A DNA stretch of 12,202 bases. Source: Oscillibacter sp. Its GTDB lineage: Bacteria; Bacillota; Clostridia; Oscillospirales; Oscillospiraceae. The DNA is taken from NCBI GenBank assembly GCA_020025475.1, contig JAHHSA010000050.1:1-12202 (forward strand). The letters run 5' to 3'. The position numbers and the translations under genes are program-made. The notes below the pieces were generated by a model. It saw only the letters and a list, made by a program, of their open reading frames with translations. It did no database searches and was not told where the DNA came from. This document shows positions 12,194 through 12,202 of this stretch, one piece after another (position 1 is the first letter of the stretch; each line of letters begins with the position of its first letter).

Positions 12194-12202
12194 AAAAAGG
12201 CA

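Overview
This window looks like ordinary chromosome from a spore-forming member of the Clostridia, most likely an Oscillospiraceae-type gut anaerobe. The evidence is a SpoIIR gene, a Rex NADH/NAD sensor, an S-layer-homology protein, strong AGGAGG-type ribosome binding sites, clostridial RqcH and Mini-III genes, GC-rich genes and AT-rich intergenic DNA. No transposase, integrase, phage gene, CRISPR array, tRNA or rRNA was seen. The taxonomic call is inference from gene content and style.

Layout. The window opens inside a gene whose last ~121 codons resemble, only weakly, the C-terminal domain of flagellar hook-length-control (FliK-like) proteins. It ends at a hairpin terminator (529-559). A near-consensus promoter (591-619) then precedes a ~165-nt stretch that folds into a rod with a closing stem, a central bubble and a terminal arm, and ends in a T run. 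This is a 6S-RNA-like candidate, or alternatively the leader/attenuator of the next gene. That gene (850-1635) encodes an uncharacterised three-part protein and faces a purine-salvage unit on the minus strand (NCS2 purine permease followed by guanine deaminase). A shared bidirectional terminator lies at 1656-1691.

A 650-bp AT-rich intergenic region (4500-5149) carries divergent promoters. One, reading left, has a perfect TTGACA and drives the purine operon. Another, reading right, drives rex and has a Rex-operator-like palindrome over its -35. rex (TTG start) is followed 36 bp later by a secreted SLH-domain protein. A 65-residue membrane microprotein with 19 cysteines and 19 glycines comes next, ended by a strong terminator.

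The right half holds two tandem housekeeping units and one small reverse gene. Mini-III RNase (mrnC, 23S rRNA maturation) and RqcH (rescue of stalled 50S-nascent chain complexes) are 3 bp apart behind a consensus promoter. A small DUF378 membrane protein lies on the minus strand. A ThrH-type HAD phosphotransferase/phosphatase, ispE (MEP isoprenoid pathway) and spoIIR (forespore signal that triggers sigma-E activation) follow on the plus strand; spoIIR ends 9 bases before the window edge.

Most of the window is well-known biology. The parts worth a second look are the structured RNA candidate at 626-792, the cysteine/glycine microprotein with a possible sporulation-type promoter, the uncharacterised 850-1635 protein, and the regulatory architecture of the rex/purine-permease intergenic region.
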